A stretch of 64,000 bases of DNA from assembly GCF_022539315.1 (NCBI RefSeq), contig NC_066327.1:12400495-12464494 (forward strand), given 5' to 3'. The notes beneath the pieces are model-generated. The model was not told the origin of the DNA and searched no databases. It saw only the letters and a program-made list of their open reading frames with translations. The stretch comes from Serinus canaria. Lineage: Eukaryota > Chordata > Aves > Passeriformes > Fringillidae. Made by a program: the position numbers and the translations under genes. Shown here piece by piece: positions 35,701 to 48,084 of the stretch (position 1 is its first letter; every line of letters begins with the position of its first letter).

Positions 35701-37723
35701 CAGATACTAAAAATAGTGGGTCAAGAGGTGCAGTTAGTGGTCCATAGTTGAACCAGGTGGATTCATGTGTAAAGAACATTCAAAAAGTGCTCATGTGGTT
35801 GGTATTTTCATTGTACTGGACTCTCCATGGCCAAATGTTTTACCAGTTCAGATGGGATATGAGTTCAGAGGTGGTTTTAACCTGGTTCTCTGGTTCTTAA
35901 CTGCTGCTGAAAAGGAAAAAAAAAATCTACTTCCTATTTATTTACACCCTCCTTCCCTGCCAATAACTTTGAGCTAGGATAAAGGTTACCCCAACATTTT
36001 AATCTACATAAAATCCTAATACTTACTGAAATCAGCATTTCTGCAAAGATTTTTGCATTTCCTGTGTGCTCAGTGATGTCAACCCTGTGACAGCTTTGCT
36101 TTATTTTTATAAAGCAGTTGAGATTTATGATGCAAGTCACTCCTTTTTATGAGCTTATTTTATGATGTGGCTGATCTTCTGGCAAACAAAGCTTTGGCTC
36201 ATATTTCCAGGGTTTTGGGGTTTTTTCCTCATTTTATATTCAAGAACAACAGAGGAAATGGGGCACTTTGGAAACGAACTTTTTAAGAGTTAATATTTTT
36301 TAAAGCTCTAAAATATAGAATTCCCCCAAATCATCTTGGGGCAGCCAACTTTTCATTATGTTACAATTTATGTATGAGCTGACCCCCATTCAGCTGTTGT
36401 CAACTGCCTTCAGTGAAGTGATGTCCAGGCATTTGCATTCTGAAAGGAGCAGAAATCATAAAAAAAAGAAACCAACCAACCAAACAAAAAACCCCCAAAC
36501 CAACAAAATTTACTCTCTGAACTGTTTTAACCACTTCTGTAGGAAGTGACATCTAAGAAACAAGGTCACAAACTGTTTCCCCATGGGAATAGCAAGACAA
36601 CAAAATCCTTTTGAAAGTGGGAAGAATAGAAGGTTGGGACTTGGATAGCAAAAATACTTTGTGTTCCCAGCCTGGTCTGGTAAATGTAATGGTAATGTCT
36701 GGTACTTCAAGACCTCAAAAATGTAAATTTATTACTCAGAAATTTTTATTGAAACGCGGCAAAATAGCAAAACCTTTACTGTGCCAAAGTGCCAGAGAGG
36801 CTGTTTTCTTCCTTTAAGCCACATTTTTTTACCATGAGTAGCTGCTAGTTTATATTTTAATGCTGCAGAGGACATAAAATGAGGAAATCTTTGCCCTAAA
36901 GTATTGAACAAAAAATGGATATGAGAAAGGAACTCAGAAGGGCAAGTGTGTGAGCTCTACTTTATAGACAGGAAATGGAGAGCAAAGGATGAGTGGTTTT
37001 GTTAAGTCTTTCCAGAGAAAAATGCTGATGCCAACTTTGTGTCAAAGTACCAGAGTCTATTTCAGCAGAGACAGCGAGGGAAAGATGAGGATATTGGATT
37101 CTGCAGGAGTGTAACCAAAGCTACTTTGAAATAAAGAGGAACCTTTGGATTGGCCCATAAGAATCTGGTTTTATTTGTAGTGATTTAGTCAGTGACTGGA
37201 GCTGAGGATTTTACCTTTCACAGGCTTCTGTCTCATTTTGATATGTTTGTATCCATCTTGCCTTTCAGCATCCTTAACTGTGGAGCAGCAAAGAGAATTT
37301 CTTCTTTATGAATCTGTGTGCACAGAGTGTCTCAGGACTAGTGCAGTATCCATATGAATGATAGCAACAAATTACATGTTCAAAAATCATACAGTTGATC
37401 TGTAGTGCACCTTGAAGCTCAATCCTTTCCACCCCAATTTTCCCCAGATGACTGTCCCAGTGTTCTGCTGTGCAAACAGCTTTGCTGGAGCTGTCATTGC
37501 CTTTTCAAGTCATTCTCTGCATGTGGCAGTGGCAGGGGTGAATCGTATTTGAATTTCACTTCCTCATGTGGCTTTTGCAACTCTGAGTTCAGGCCTTGCC
37601 CAGATGGTCCCTCTGTGTCAGAATTCATCAAGCACTTTATTTTCCATCATTCATGAACAGGATCTGGGGACTTGGGCACATGGTACTGTCAGAATAAAAG
37701 CAAATGCCAAACACAGAAATATG
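32764..37723. other. Unique non-coding sequence
   Basis: No gene is recognised. Frames of up to 153 codons (32921-33382 plus) and 111 codons (35004-35339 minus) lack domain features. An AACC-type A/C-rich run lies at about 36462-36506. If the minus-strand fragments at 32.2-32.8 kb belong to a gene, its upstream exons should lie here. A short minus-strand frame near 32935-33060 contains LSIQKINLRLADFQEEIRWR, which is suggestive only. Confidence 0.5.
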
Positions 37724-38058
37724 TTTTCCTTTCCTTTCCTTTCCTTTCCTTTCCTTTCCTTTCCTTTCCTTTCCTTTCCTTTCCTTTCCTTTCCTTTCCT
37801 TTCCTTTCCTTTCCTTTCCTTTCCTTTCCTTTCCCTTTCCTTTCCTTTCCCTTTCCCTTTCCCTTTCCCTTTCCCTTTCCCTTTCCCTTTCCCTTTCCCT
37901 TTCCCTTTCCCTTTCCCTTTCCCTTTCCCTTTCCCTTTCCTTTCCCTTTCCCTTTCCCTTTCCCTTTCCCTTTCCCTTTCCCTTTCCCTTTCCCTTTCCC
38001 TTTCCCTTTCCCTTTCCCTTTCCCTTTCCCTTTCCCTTTCCCTTTCCCTTTCCCTTTC
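37724..38058 (+). repeat. Perfect TTTCC/TTTCCC satellite-like array
   Basis: From 37725 to 38054 I count 24 TTTCC pentamers and 35 TTTCCC hexamers with no base substitution. There are 21 pentamers (37725-37829), one hexamer, two pentamers, 15 hexamers (37846-37935), one pentamer, then 19 hexamers (37941-38054). The whole block is pure pyrimidine on the plus strand. Neither strand has a stop, so frames of 155-179 codons arise (Phe-Pro, Leu-Ser, Lys-Gly and Glu-Arg dipeptides). They are artefacts. Pure purine:pyrimidine DNA of this length can form triplex (H-DNA). Confidence 0.96.
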
Positions 38059-41000
38059 TCATGTCTGCAGGTATTGGTCTCACAGAGGGGTCATGTGGGT
38101 GGTTTAGAAGTGACTGTACATTCAAAACTTTTCTTTTAAATATCTGGAATCCACTGAAAGCTCCCATTTGTATTCAGGGCATTTCAGCACTGAGCAGCAT
38201 GAAGGGAAGGGATCAATAATCACATTGCATGATTACACAATTTCTTGCTGTGCCAGGCTAACTTAAACTAACTCACTGTAATGCTGAATCCAGCCCTCCC
38301 TGATTTTCTCTTCAAGCAGAGTATCCCACCTTCTTCCCTCTCACTTAGCTGCCCTCTAGGGATATTTCCCAGCTCAGCTCAGTGATAATCTTGTTTTACT
38401 TCACAGCTCATTCCGTATCTTTCTCCTCCGTGATGGATTATTTAGGAATTACTACTGGAGGGCCTCATGTTCACAGTTATCTTTGTTTAGCCTTTATTTC
38501 AATGACACTCTCACTCATCCTGGCCCTACAAACTTGCTCCACTACTTCAGTAACAGGTGTGAGGCAGCTGGCAGGAAAACCCTGATTAAAGAGCAAATGT
38601 GTATCAGGAGGGAAGACATGGTAGGAGATCTGTGGTGATGTGCTGTGAGCTGACAATGCGGCCAAACTAGGCATTGGATCCCAAAGGAAAACTGAAAATG
38701 GCAGCTAGGAGTGGCTTTTGATTTTCTCTGGTCTTCACTGTTTTCACAACTTCAGTAATTCTTCAACCAGACTTATCATCATCACCTCAGGTCCTACTTC
38801 TATTCTGCTCTGCCTGTTACTTATACCCGGGCTTTACCAGCACTGACAAATCTCCAAAGTTGTCTGAAAGTATTTAAAGTGTGTTTCAGGTATTTCTGTT
38901 TTTAAGATCAATTCAATTTTCCCCCAAAATAGAGAGCTACCTCAGAAGAGGTACTGATACCTCTTCCAGCAACAAAGTAATAGCCATTGGTATCTCCTAC
39001 TCAGTAAAGCTCCAAGATGGGAAAATAGGGAGGCAGGCCTGTATCCAAAACTCAGAGTGGCAGAAAGGGAATATTCTGTGGGATAGGGGAGGGAGAGAGA
39101 AAAGCTGAATGTGAGGTTGATGCCAAAATCTGATGAATGCAGCAAATGCAGCAAATGGCCAAGGCCAAGTGTCCTTCTGTGTGACCACACAAGAGCCAGG
39201 AGAGAGGGATGTGCTGATGTTTGACTCACTGCTGGTTTTGTGTCATGAGGAATGGCAGTGACACAGCTTCTGCTGTGTATCACAAAACTTCTGCAGTAAA
39301 AAAAACATGTTAAAAAATTATGGAGGCAAAAACATTGGCACAAGTATTTCAGGTTGTCAGCCCCTGTAATGAAATCTGGCGTTAGGTAAAGTATCAAATC
39401 CCTCCCAACTGCCCTTACTTACACCTTATTTCTGATCAAGTCTTATTTTCCACTGTTTCCAGTTGCACAGACATAAGGCAAAAAGCTTTGAATAACGCCA
39501 TATGAATAGAAAAGTTCTGGTTTTGCAGCATATCATGCTTAAATGTCTCTTGCTTTGTGTCCATGTGAATTCATAAGTTAGGCTTAGGCCAAAAGGTACC
39601 AGAAAGTGTTTGTTAAGAATTGGGGGAAGGTCTTTTTAGATTCAGGCTTATGTCAGAGTTGGAATCTCAAGAGTTTGAGGTACTGGAAATGTTGTCTGTC
39701 AGAGTTTGTGGAATCTGGAACAATTTGGAGGCTTGAGCCACCTTACTTCCATAGGCAGCAACACTGAATGAGGGCATCTGTAACTCTTTCACGGTGTTCT
39801 CAGAAATAACCATCATGTGGTGCAGGGTTTCCAATCTTTTTCTAAAAACAGGCTATCTAGGGAAGTGGGAATAATCTGGGACATGATTTGAAAATTTCTA
39901 AAACCCTGAGAGAAACCATCACCCCTTCCTGTGGAACAAAGATCCTCCATCATTTTCAGCATAGACCAAACTCTGCAAGAGTACCAAAGAAAGAAAATGG
40001 AGTATTTCTTCCTACACTGTTTGTTTTCCCTCTCACTTGCTGGCTTTAAGTGCAGGAACCAAAATGCTGGTGTGGGAGAAGAGCTGTTGCAATGCAGTTT
40101 GAAGGTTAAACATCAAGGTATCTTTGAAACGACAGAAGCGGTGGCAGAATGTTCTCCTGAGATTTGTGAGCTCGTTTTGCTCTTCTAGCACAAAAGAATC
40201 CACACCCAGACTTCCCTTGATTTATTCTCCAACTCAGCACTGATCCTTTTGGGATCATGCCTTGCTTTTCAGCAATCTTCAAATTCGACATTGAATCTTA
40301 ATCCACAAGGGGCAAAAATCTTGGATGCTACAGGTGTTTTTAACATGGATAATAAATAGCCAGAATTCCACACTGTTTTTCTCATCACCTACTTGAACAT
40401 CCAAGGGGAGAGAACTGAATATTGCAAGTAATTACCAGTGTGTTCTACAGTGAAATTTCCATCAGTTAAAATAAGGCTTTTATCTATTTTTTTTTGGTAG
40501 TGAAATGGGAAATTCGCTTGCTCTGAGCAAACTGAACATATGTTTATCCCATGTGAGAATCTGCTATTAGCGCCCACAAGGCTCTAGTTTACACAACATC
40601 TATTTTCTTTTTCAGTGGGTAATGAAAGAAGTGTCAGAGACACCCAGGCTCTTCTCTAGTCTCACAGACAGTTATTTCAAGAACCTGAGAGCAAAGGCCA
40701 TCCATTCCTCTTGACAGATTCACAATGCTGTGCAGAAAAATATTCAAACTTTTACATATTTATTTTAAAATTGGTGTTAAATCCCCTTCAAAAAGCCAAA
40801 AATAATGCAGAAGGGAAGAGCTTACTTAATTTTTTTGTTCTGTTTATTGAATGTCACATTGTAAGAAGAGGGAAGTCTTCTGTTGAATTTTGCAGCAAGG
40901 TTTTGGCCAACACTGTTAATTGCTGCTTTTAATAAAACAAATTGCCTTGGGCTGGAGCTGAATCTCATAAGCCACATGAGTGAAGATTAACTTTTTGTCC

Positions 41001-42778
41001 TTCCTCTTTTATGAAGCTGTCAGAAAAGTGTCACTTTTGTTTTTTACTTAAAGTGTTGCACACATCCTTGCTCAGCGTCCTTCAGAGCTGCTTCCCGACT
41101 CCATTTCCTTGTTCCAGTGCAAGGGGCGAAGACATTCTGTCTGCATGTGAAGCAAATTGCTCTCAAGATTCACACCCCAAATACAGAATCCTTTGTCATT
41201 TCTAAACCAGAGACAGCAGTGTTTGATGAGCTGATATTAGGAACTGCTAACAGCTCAACAGGCTGATGCCACTGTAGTACAGCCTGTGAAATCTTCTCAC
41301 ATGCCAGCATTTGCTTTTTTAAAGGTCCTTCCTACACAGTGGCACAGACTCCTTCAGGCTTTTCACTCAGGGATCTGTTGTAAGCTAATAGGAACAAAAC
41401 AAGGATGGGAAGTTGTGCAGCAGAGGTGCAGAGAGGCTCATAGAAGGGTAGCTGATAGAGGGGTTGCAGCCAGTGTTGCTTACAGGAAAACTTCCCCAGA
41501 GTGATCAGATTTGCATCATTGAACAACTGTGACATCCAAGAGAGTGCTGCTAAAATCCCACTGCTCTTGTCATGCCTAATATTGGGGAGGTGATGACCAA
41601 ACACTGCTCTTTCACTGATTTTTTTTTTTTTTTGCCCAGGGAAAAAGACGCTCTAAGAAATCAGAGTCATGTTTGCAGTGATGAGTCCCATGATTTAAAT
41701 CACAATTAATGAATCTTAAGGCATTAATCTATAGAATTGGAATATTATATCATTTAATAGAGCAGGAAAAGAGCATTTCTAACCCTTGTGAATTTTAAAG
41801 ATCCAAAATCTGGGAACCCAATCTAGAATCCAAACACTATAGGTCAGGAGGTTCTGATGGCAAGCTGAGGATGCTTTTTTCAGAACACGTTAAAATTGAA
41901 TGAAACTATAATCTGGGGAAAAAAACTTCAAAGAAAAATAACCAAATTCTTTCAGAACTCAGGTAGAATGTCTGGGTTTGAAATTTGGCTGCAATTTCTA
42001 GAATGTTGTTCATGTTATTCCATGTGACTCAGCAATGTTTCAAGCATAAAACATTTCAAATTGAGATAAAAATGCTACTGAAAAGAGGGGATGTGAAAGA
42101 ACATTGGATTAGTGTATTTTTTTATATTTTTTTTCAAACCAAATAATTTATTTTGATCTTGAAAACGTGTCTATTCTTTTTAGAGAGGCATATTCAGAAG
42201 GGAAGAGCCATCCCACCCCAGCTAGTATTGAGTATTGTTCCTACCTGCTAATTAAGTGAAGGGGTTGTCAGGGAGCCTGACAGACACATCCATAATCCCT
42301 ACTTGAGAGTGTTTCAGCAGAGCTTTGTCCCTCATCCCATCACACACTCACATAACAAAATGGCTCTGTGGCATAATGACAGCCATGTGTCAGCAGGTCT
42401 GTGAGGAAGGAGATGGAGAAGGAAGATATTCCAGGCTTTCATGTTGGCACCCTCCTGATGAGTAATTCAGACAGTTTGGAGCCTCCTCATGGTCCTTGCC
42501 ATCACCCCCATCTCTCTGTTCCTAGCAGCACATTTTGTCTCCTTCAGGAGTCACACCAGCCTTCAAAGCTAAATGGTACATGATGTTAGATTAATTGGCT
42601 GAAAAAGCATCCCCAGAATGGAGGGAGGTGGGGAGGTTTCTTGTCAGAAGTGTCGTTCTGTCACACTGAAAATCATAGGAATGGGGAAAGGAAGGATCTG
42701 AGTGAAAATGAAGGATCCAGATGAAAAGGGATTGTAAATGAAAACAAAATTCTTATTTGGAAGTGGCCTGGCAGTGAT
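38059..42778. other. Unique non-coding sequence
   Basis: No gene is recognised. Frames of up to 151 codons (38942-39397 minus) have no domain. A poly-T run lies at about 41619-41633 and a T/A-rich patch near 42114-42135. Confidence 0.6.
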
Positions 42779-42815
42779 GGGGGGCGGGGGGAAGGAGGGA
42801 CCAGGGAAGGGAGGG
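42779..42815 (+). other. G-quadruplex-forming motif
   Basis: Six runs of at least three G (42779-42784, 42786-42791, 42797-42799, 42804-42806, 42809-42811, 42813-42815) have loops of 1, 5, 4, 2 and 1 base. This satisfies the usual quadruplex rule with spare runs. The minus strand reads as Pro-rich chance frames. Confidence 0.72.
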
Positions 42816-43088
42816 AAAAGAAAGATGCAGAGTCCTGGAGGTGTGTGATGGCTGTCACCAGCACACACAGGGGTCTGAGCAGGCGTCCTCATCCACCTCT
42901 GCCTCACACCAGTGGAGAGAGGCCCTCCCATACCACGGGTGGACTCGGGCAGGGATCAAATGAGGCCCTGGAAGTGCAGGATCCTGCAGTGGGGAGTGTG
43001 CTGTAGAGGAGAAATGAAATGCTACAGCAGACTAGGAGCTGATCCTGTGCTCCAGCACCAGGCATCCATCACGTGGAGAATTTTCCCT
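42816..43088. other. Unique non-coding sequence
   Basis: Slightly GC-rich. No gene or RNA is recognised. Confidence 0.6.
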
Positions 43089-43177
43089 GGATAAACCATT
43101 GGTACCCCTGGACAAACCATCCACTGGTGCCCTTGGATAAACCATTGGTACCCCTGGACAAACCATCCCCTGGTGCC
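43089..43177 (+). repeat. 46-bp tandem duplication with internal half-repeats
   Basis: The unit starting GGATAAACCATTGGTACCCC at 43089 recurs at 43135. Each unit is made of two related halves, GGATAAACCATTGGTACCCC and GGACAAACCATCCMCTGGTG, so four sub-copies are visible. The second unit trails off near 43177. On the minus strand it encodes the repeated motif GLSRGTNGLSR or VCPGVPMVYP by chance. Confidence 0.9.
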
Positions 43178-44776
43178 AGCTGAGCACTGCTGCTCCTGCT
43201 GTAGCAGTGGTTGCATTCAGAGGTGTCTCCTGCTGCTTCTCATGGCTGGCCATAGTAGAATCCATACAAAATCCTCTCTTCTCTGTTGCTCTTCCATAGA
43301 CGTTGTCACAAGAGCTCTGCTGTCCTTGAAGCTGAGTTGAAAATGTCTGACTGCTGCCTGCAATATCACGGTCACCAGAATGATTTGATGGTCTCCTTGC
43401 TAACAGTCCAAACTCTTCCAGAAACTTGGAGTTCAGTATTTCCTCACTAAGGTTTGGGAGCCCAACATATTCCTGAGGTCTGTTTTTCTTTCTTATTTTT
43501 TCTTTTTTTTTTTCCTGTTAAACCCTTCCTATCACCATGCTCTCCATGTGCTGGGGCCTCCCCTGTGTTGCTAAATTTCTTCTTCCTCTGCTTTCCACCC
43601 ATGTGCTTTTCCTTAGAGTCAACAAGGAATCCATAGAACCGCTGGTTAAATTTCTTTCTTTTTTTTTTTTTTTTTAGTTTTAATTTCTTCTATGCTTTAC
43701 ACATGCAGAATGTTTTTGATAAAACCCACTGCAAAGACTCTTTTGGTTACTGGTTTTCAAGAGAGACTTAAATACCTGTGGTAGCAAAAATCTGAGATTC
43801 CCTTCATGGGAATTCTGGGCTTGTTTTGATACTTTCAATATTGATGTTCTATAGAAATATGTTGTCTCATTCATTCTGATTGACATTGGCAGACATGAAG
43901 CTCCTATGCAATAATTAAGACTATTTCTATATGAAAGCTAATTTTTCTTCTAGCCTCCATTTGGTGTTCAAAAAGAAATTTGGGGTTTTTTTAAATCTTA
44001 ATTTAATGCCAAATATTTCATGCTGAAATGCAACAGATGAAGCAAAATTACTTCTTTCATTCAGCTCTGCTGCTGATTTTCCTCCCTACATAAGGACCAG
44101 GTGCTGACTTCATAGGTAATAATATCCAATAATGTCAACAAATAGGATCTGCCTATTGGAGACGAAAAATAAAAGCAAAAATATTCCAGTGGGAAGGACA
44201 AAGACAGACTGAGAGCTTGGAGGAAGTATTACAAACACTTCTCTGGAGGGTCTCAAATAGAGGTTAAATAAATGTTTCATTTTAGCTTCATTAGAGTTTG
44301 TGTTGGGAATAAAGGAGAAATTACTGGCCTCATGCTCACCTTTTTTTGCACATCTAAGATAAACAGACCACAATGGCAGGAGAGAGAGAAATTAGCTTCT
44401 CCCAGGATGTGAGATCAAGGTGAAGCTCCCGTCCTACCTTAGTGCCAAGTCACAGATGCCTCTTTGTTCTGTCACATTGCTACAACATCTCACAAGGAGA
44501 TCTGTCATTTAAAAAAAAAAACAAAAAAGACAAACAAGCAGCAGTGTTTGCAAACTGAGACAGGCACATTAAATCATCTCTGGGATGGATTTCTCCCTGT
44601 GCTTTTTGTTGACCATTTGTTTCCTTTAATTGGAGCATGAAAGGACTGAGCATGTCCAATGCAACTTCCCTATGCTAAGTACCACCTGTCAGGGAAATAA
44701 AGACACTCTATCAGTCACTTTTCCTTGGAGATTGTAAGTTTTTCAGAAAGACATGCTGTCACACACCCACGCTGCT
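43178..44776. other. Unique non-coding sequence with poly-T and poly-A runs
   Basis: A poly-T run lies at about 43499-43511, a longer one at 43652-43676 and an A-rich run at 44509-44530. No gene is recognised. Confidence 0.6.
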
Positions 44777-44790
44777 CCCCCCCCCCCCCC
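44777..44790 (+). repeat. Poly-C run (14 C)
   Basis: Fourteen consecutive C. Such runs are prone to length errors in sequencing, so the exact count may be off. Confidence 0.9.
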
Positions 44791-47700
44791 ACTGCAATCC
44801 CTTCCCATCCAGACTGCAGTGTGACTAGGAGCAGGAAAAACACAGAAAATCCATCCATCTCAATGGTATTTCACATCTAAGACAACCCACAAATAAGTGA
44901 CTTACCCCTGGCACCTTCCTGCTAAGTGGACTCAATTTTAGAACACTTTCAGCAGTAACACCTGAATAAAAGGGCAGTAGCTATAAATAAGTCAGGATCG
45001 AAGATATTATTAGAGGATGTTATTAGAAAGACAAAGGTAGATTAAGTGGAAAGTACCAAAAAAAATACCAGCCCAGCCACTCCAGCATAAACAAAATAGA
45101 GTAAAATTAGAGCTGGCTGTAGGCAGAGCTTTGGATGACTGGGGAGTGCATTTGCAGCCTGCTGAGCAAAGGCGATTCTGCCCCCACACTGACGCACAGA
45201 AGATTTGGATTAATTTCAGTCCAGACAGGTAGTGCAGCTGCAGCTTGGGGCTGATAGCTCAGTGGAAAGGCAAACCAGAGGGCTGATGCAAGCCTGAGTA
45301 TTCTGCACCTGCTGGGTAACAGAGATATAAATGCTGGAAAAGGGGCAGCCAAAATGCATCTCTCAAGCAGCACACAGTGTCGGAACAGTTTCAGCACAGC
45401 TTCCACAAGGAGGGGTGGGATGGGAAGCTGCTGTGAGGACCAAGGCAGCAATCAGTTTTCCCTGTCTCTGAGCTTCAAAGGGAAGCTACAGGATTTTTTG
45501 GAAGGATCAGTTGGATAGATACCTCTGGGGTGGGTTAGTTTGGGTCTGTCCTCCCTTGGTTGTGGTTGGGGTGACATTTTCATGGTGTCCTCTGGATTTA
45601 GGTGGTGTCTGTGCTTGGACAGGGCTGCTGGACACCCCGAGCCCTTCCCTGGGGAAGGAAGGCAGGCACCACGGCCTGTGGAGGCTGCCAGGAGGGTTTG
45701 GGACTCTCAGCTATGCAGAGGTTGGAGTAAATCCAACACCCACCCACCTGAGGAGGTTGGTGTCATCTCCTGCATACAAACTGCTCCCAGGATCTCCTGT
45801 CACTCCAGCTCCCCAGGGTTTGCAGCACATTTGCAGCTTGTGCCCAGGCAGTACCAGCAAATGAGCTCTTTGTCTTCCTCAGTTTGTGCCAACATTATTT
45901 TTTCTTATGATTAAGGTCCAGCCACAAATCTGTTGAGAACCTCATTGTATTTGCTGTTTGCCATTGTTCAGAAGTTTTATTCCATTTTAAGATATAAAGA
46001 AATAGAAATCCTTATGGTAAATGTCCCTTGACTAAAGAACTTTTTCCATGAAAACAAGCAACTCTCTTTAAATGTGTTTGTTTGACATGCCAGAAGATTT
46101 CCTCTGTGGAGAACAGAGAATGGGAATAAATATGGTAATGCAAAAATACGTAGGGGGATAAGACAAAAGGAACAGGAATTCCTCTGACTGAAGAGTTTCC
46201 TCCACCAAGGAAGTGAGAAGAGTTGTGTTGAACATCATTTAAAGGAGGTTACTTTTTTTTTGTTTTTTTAAATAAAGAAAAACTTTTCTTTAAAGCTTAT
46301 TGCCAGAAATATGAATTTTGGACAGCACTTTACACCATATAGGTCAGCTGCTAAAAATATGTATCTTAAAGGTGAACTTTCCTTTTGGTTTTATACAGTG
46401 GCACAGCCAATCACAGCAAATGTTAACCACAAAGTACTGAATCCCACAAAACCCAGACAGCTCAATGCTTTGTGAAGTGAAAGGAAAAGAAATCCTCAAG
46501 TATGTTGGCAACAAAACTTATTTTAACCTTTCTTATCCATTTTTCTTAGGACATCTGCAATGTTCCATGTCTTTCTGACCTTTCAAATCTGTAGGGAGTA
46601 CAAAAGGAGGAGGAGGGACAGCTGACACTGTGACCAGTGCTTCCTACTCCGTCACCTCTTTGCTCTTCTTATTTATGTTCCTGTCAGAAAGTGTTGCAAA
46701 GCCCTTCCAAAGAGCTCTTTTATTGAAAGATTTTAAAATATTTTTTAAAAGCTGAACTACCAGAGCTCTGAGAATATAGGCTTCTTCATGGAAAACACCT
46801 TTAGTTACCTCTACGAATTTTTCTTTATGGCATCATTCAGGTAGCTTATATCACAAAAAATGGGGTGCCAATTTGAGAACATATATATTTAATTGTAAAA
46901 TAGATTTTTTTAATCTGCTTTTCTGGTTGTAAAGATACTATTCTTTGCATTGTACTTTTATTGCTTTTTGATAAACACCAGCCTCTGTAGACTGTTGTCA
47001 CCAATGATCTGATTAGTTTGTCCAATGATTTGCAACTTAATCCTTGGGCTGCCAGTCAGAAGTCAGGAAACCCAGCAGGAATAGGGTCAAAATCATGATT
47101 AGGGGAAATACAGCTGTGGGTGAGGTGTTGCCCTTAGCCATTGGGCAGTTTTTTTCCGTTGCTTTTCCTCCATGCCTCTCTGGGAGGGGATTTGTCCTCA
47201 GCAGTCAGGCTGGCTGGAGCCGTGTGTTTTCAGGGACAGCATTCGTGCAAGGTGCTGCTGAGCCAGCTTTCCTTTAACCTGGCATAAACCAGGCCTGTTA
47301 GAGAAAGCTGTTGCAAGCTTAAATCAAGAGAAAAGCAGGCAGGATAGAGCTGTAAATGAGCCTGGGTCACAGGCTCGTAGCTGTAAGGAAATTTTTACAG
47401 TGCTGCTAAAAATCCATTATACACAGTCATGCAGAGAAGTGGTTGCATTTATGTGCAGGTGCAGTCTTTGTCAGTAATATCTAAATGTTCTCTGTACATG
47501 GGCTAAAAACCCTCACAGAACAGTTGGACATGAGAGAAAATAACTCTTTCTCACTCAATCTCTTTTTAAAATCTTTTCTATTAATCTTGAATTTATTCTC
47601 AAAGCTCCTACCCTCTCTCATATACAGTAGAGACCAAAAGAATGGTAAATAGGCTCATACAACACTCATATTCAGTGAAATATTTGTGTTAACCTATATA

Positions 47701-48059
47701 TGAACTTATTTATCTAAGTAAAATAAATAGACATTTGTTTATTTTTCAGGCAGGAGAAAATAGAACATGAAGATATTTATTTAGCTGAGTTCAGGAAGGA
47801 GTCATCTATGGTCCTTCTTAAACTAGTGAGAGAAAAGAGATGCAAATAAGAGATTCCTGTCTTTTGATTGAAAAGGCACCCCAGTAATAGGGGAGGTAAC
47901 TGAATATGATAAACTCAACCATGCTTAGCAAATGGTTTGAAAATGGTGTGGATCTGTGTAATTGTGTAATTTAGAGCTAAAATCAGCATATGGACATTGT
48001 ACCTTTAAAAGCACAGTCTTGGGCACTGTGTAAGGGATTCCAATTGTCAAAACTATGGT
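44791..48059. other. Unique non-coding sequence
   Basis: No gene is recognised. Frames at 45107-45451 minus (114 codons) and 45511-45914 plus (117-124 codons) show no domain. The stretch 47280-48330 has no frame of 60 codons or more. Confidence 0.6.
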
Positions 48060-48084
48060 AATTCAATTAATTGAATTAATTGAA
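48060..48084. repeat. Overlapping AT palindromes
   Basis: AATTCAATTAATTGAATT (48060-48077) is its own reverse complement. It overlaps a second near-palindrome, 48062-48084, with 11-bp arms around a single G. The core ATTAATT repeats could also serve as paired homeodomain sites. Confidence 0.85.

Noticed and set aside
37724..38058. Interstitial telomere repeat
   Set aside because: The unit is TTTCC/TTTCCC (GGGAAA on the other strand), not TTAGGG.
37568..38219. Open frames of 155-179 codons on both strands (Phe-Pro, Leu-Ser, Lys-Gly, Glu-Arg dipeptides)
   Set aside because: Entirely produced by the TTTCC/TTTCCC array, which has no stop in either direction.
45255..45265. TAGCTCAGTGG, a match to a tRNA A box
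   Set aside because: No B box (GGTTCGANTCC-like) and no cloverleaf pairing follow at the expected distance.
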